From assembly GCA_937892155.1 (NCBI GenBank), contig CALAUG010000048.1, positions 1 to 64,000 of the forward strand: DNA of 64,000 nucleotides, in the 5' to 3' direction. The notes below the pieces were generated by a model, which was not told the DNA's origin, did no database searches, and saw only the letters and a program-made list of their open reading frames with translations. A program made the position numbers and the translations under genes. This DNA is from an uncultured Bacteroidales bacterium (lineage in GTDB: Bacteria > Bacteroidota > Bacteroidia > Bacteroidales > UBA1715). This document shows, piece after piece, positions 63,662 to 64,000 of the stretch. The first letter of the stretch is position 1, and each line of letters starts with the position of its first letter.

Positions 63662-64000
63662 ATGACGATAAACGAAATCCAAGATGAGATTATTGATGAA
63701 TTCAGTCTTTTCGACGACTGGATGGATAAATATCAGTATCTTATTGATTTAAGTAAAAATTTACCTTTGATAGACGAAAAATACAAAACCGAAGAATATC
63801 TCATCAAAGGGTGTCAATCGCAAGTATGGTTGTTTGCCGAACATACAGACGGGAAAATCTTTTTTACCGCCGACTCCGACGCAATTATCACAAAAGGCAT
63901 TGTCTCGTTGCTGATTCGCGTGATGTCGGGACAAACTCCGCAAGCAATACTCGACTGCGATTTACACTTCATTGAAGCAATCGGATTAAAGGAAAACCTT
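63662..64000 (+). CDS. sufE: Cysteine desulfuration protein SufE, 3' end cut by window edge
   Basis: The first 113 codons of a SufE protein (usual length ~140). It starts TINEIQDEIIDEFSLFDDWM, then KYQYLIDLSKNLP, the sulphur-accepting cysteine in LIKGCQSQVWL, and GKIFFTADSDAIITKGIVSLL, LIRVMSGQTPQAIL. SufE takes persulphide sulphur from SufS for Fe-S cluster assembly. The frame is open to the last base of the window. Confidence 0.93.
   Translation, partial: MTINEIQDEIIDEFSLFDDWMDKYQYLIDLSKNLPLIDEKYKTEEYLIKGCQSQVWLFAEHTDGKIFFTADSDAIITKGIVSLLIRVMSGQTPQAILDCDLHFIEAIGLKENL

Overview
The window reads as a piece of a Bacteroidales (Bacteroidota) chromosome, probably an uncultured gut or rumen lineage. 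The evidence is a low G+C base composition, many Bacteroidota-type promoters (-7 box TAnnTTTG, usually 15-40 nt before a start codon), type IX secretion (T9SS) sorting domains on secreted proteins, a lipoprotein with an acidic stretch after its cysteine, FISUMP-type domains, a GSII glutamine synthetase and a FucP-like sugar transporter. No rRNA, intact insertion sequence or CRISPR array was seen.

Layout. 1-4864: accessory, defence-like island with the tail of a type I restriction specificity subunit, an HNH nuclease, a PIN-GNAT-EVE fusion, an ASCH protein, a gene remnant and a Fic protein. 4872-12239: core genes dtd, fabD and an NAD+ DNA ligase on the minus strand, then GSII glutamine synthetase and an outer-membrane peptidase-like protein on the plus strand. 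12533-21532: one 2999-residue non-ribosomal peptide synthetase, A-T-C-A-T-C-A-T-Red, followed upstream by a YqaA-type membrane protein and a methyltransferase. 22968-29947: a fluid accessory zone with gene remnants (T9SS tail, Abi N-terminus, frameshifted RhuM), a five-repeat FISUMP surface protein, a small regulator and a DUF4143-type ATPase behind an array of 33-bp-spaced palindromes. 29948-42884: cellobiose phosphorylase, frr, TonB, CCA-adding enzyme, leuB, an ABC exporter, a DUF3108 protein and a dipeptidyl peptidase IV. 42929-50866: two tRNA-Leu, tRNA-Asn, a FISUMP lipoprotein, a PfkB kinase, a FucP-like transporter, an EI24/CysZ protein, a lipoprotein thioredoxin, purB and an RluA-like synthase. 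50955-56002: a T9SS-exported GH44 glucanase and a second T9SS protein. 56154-64000: metY, mrp, a deacetylase, a glycosyltransferase, a PhoR/PhoB-like two-component pair, a HAD phosphatase and a truncated sufE.

How the genes fit together. The GH44 enzyme would cut beta-1,4-glucan outside the cell, TonB would energise uptake, and cellobiose phosphorylase would split imported cellobiose with phosphate; this link is inferred because the genes are not adjacent. The NRPS is the most interesting item. It is a self-contained three-module line ending in a thioester reductase, so a peptide aldehyde (or a compound derived from one) is the expected product. Its first adenylation domain lacks the aspartate that binds the amino group of amino acids, so the first unit may not be an amino acid.
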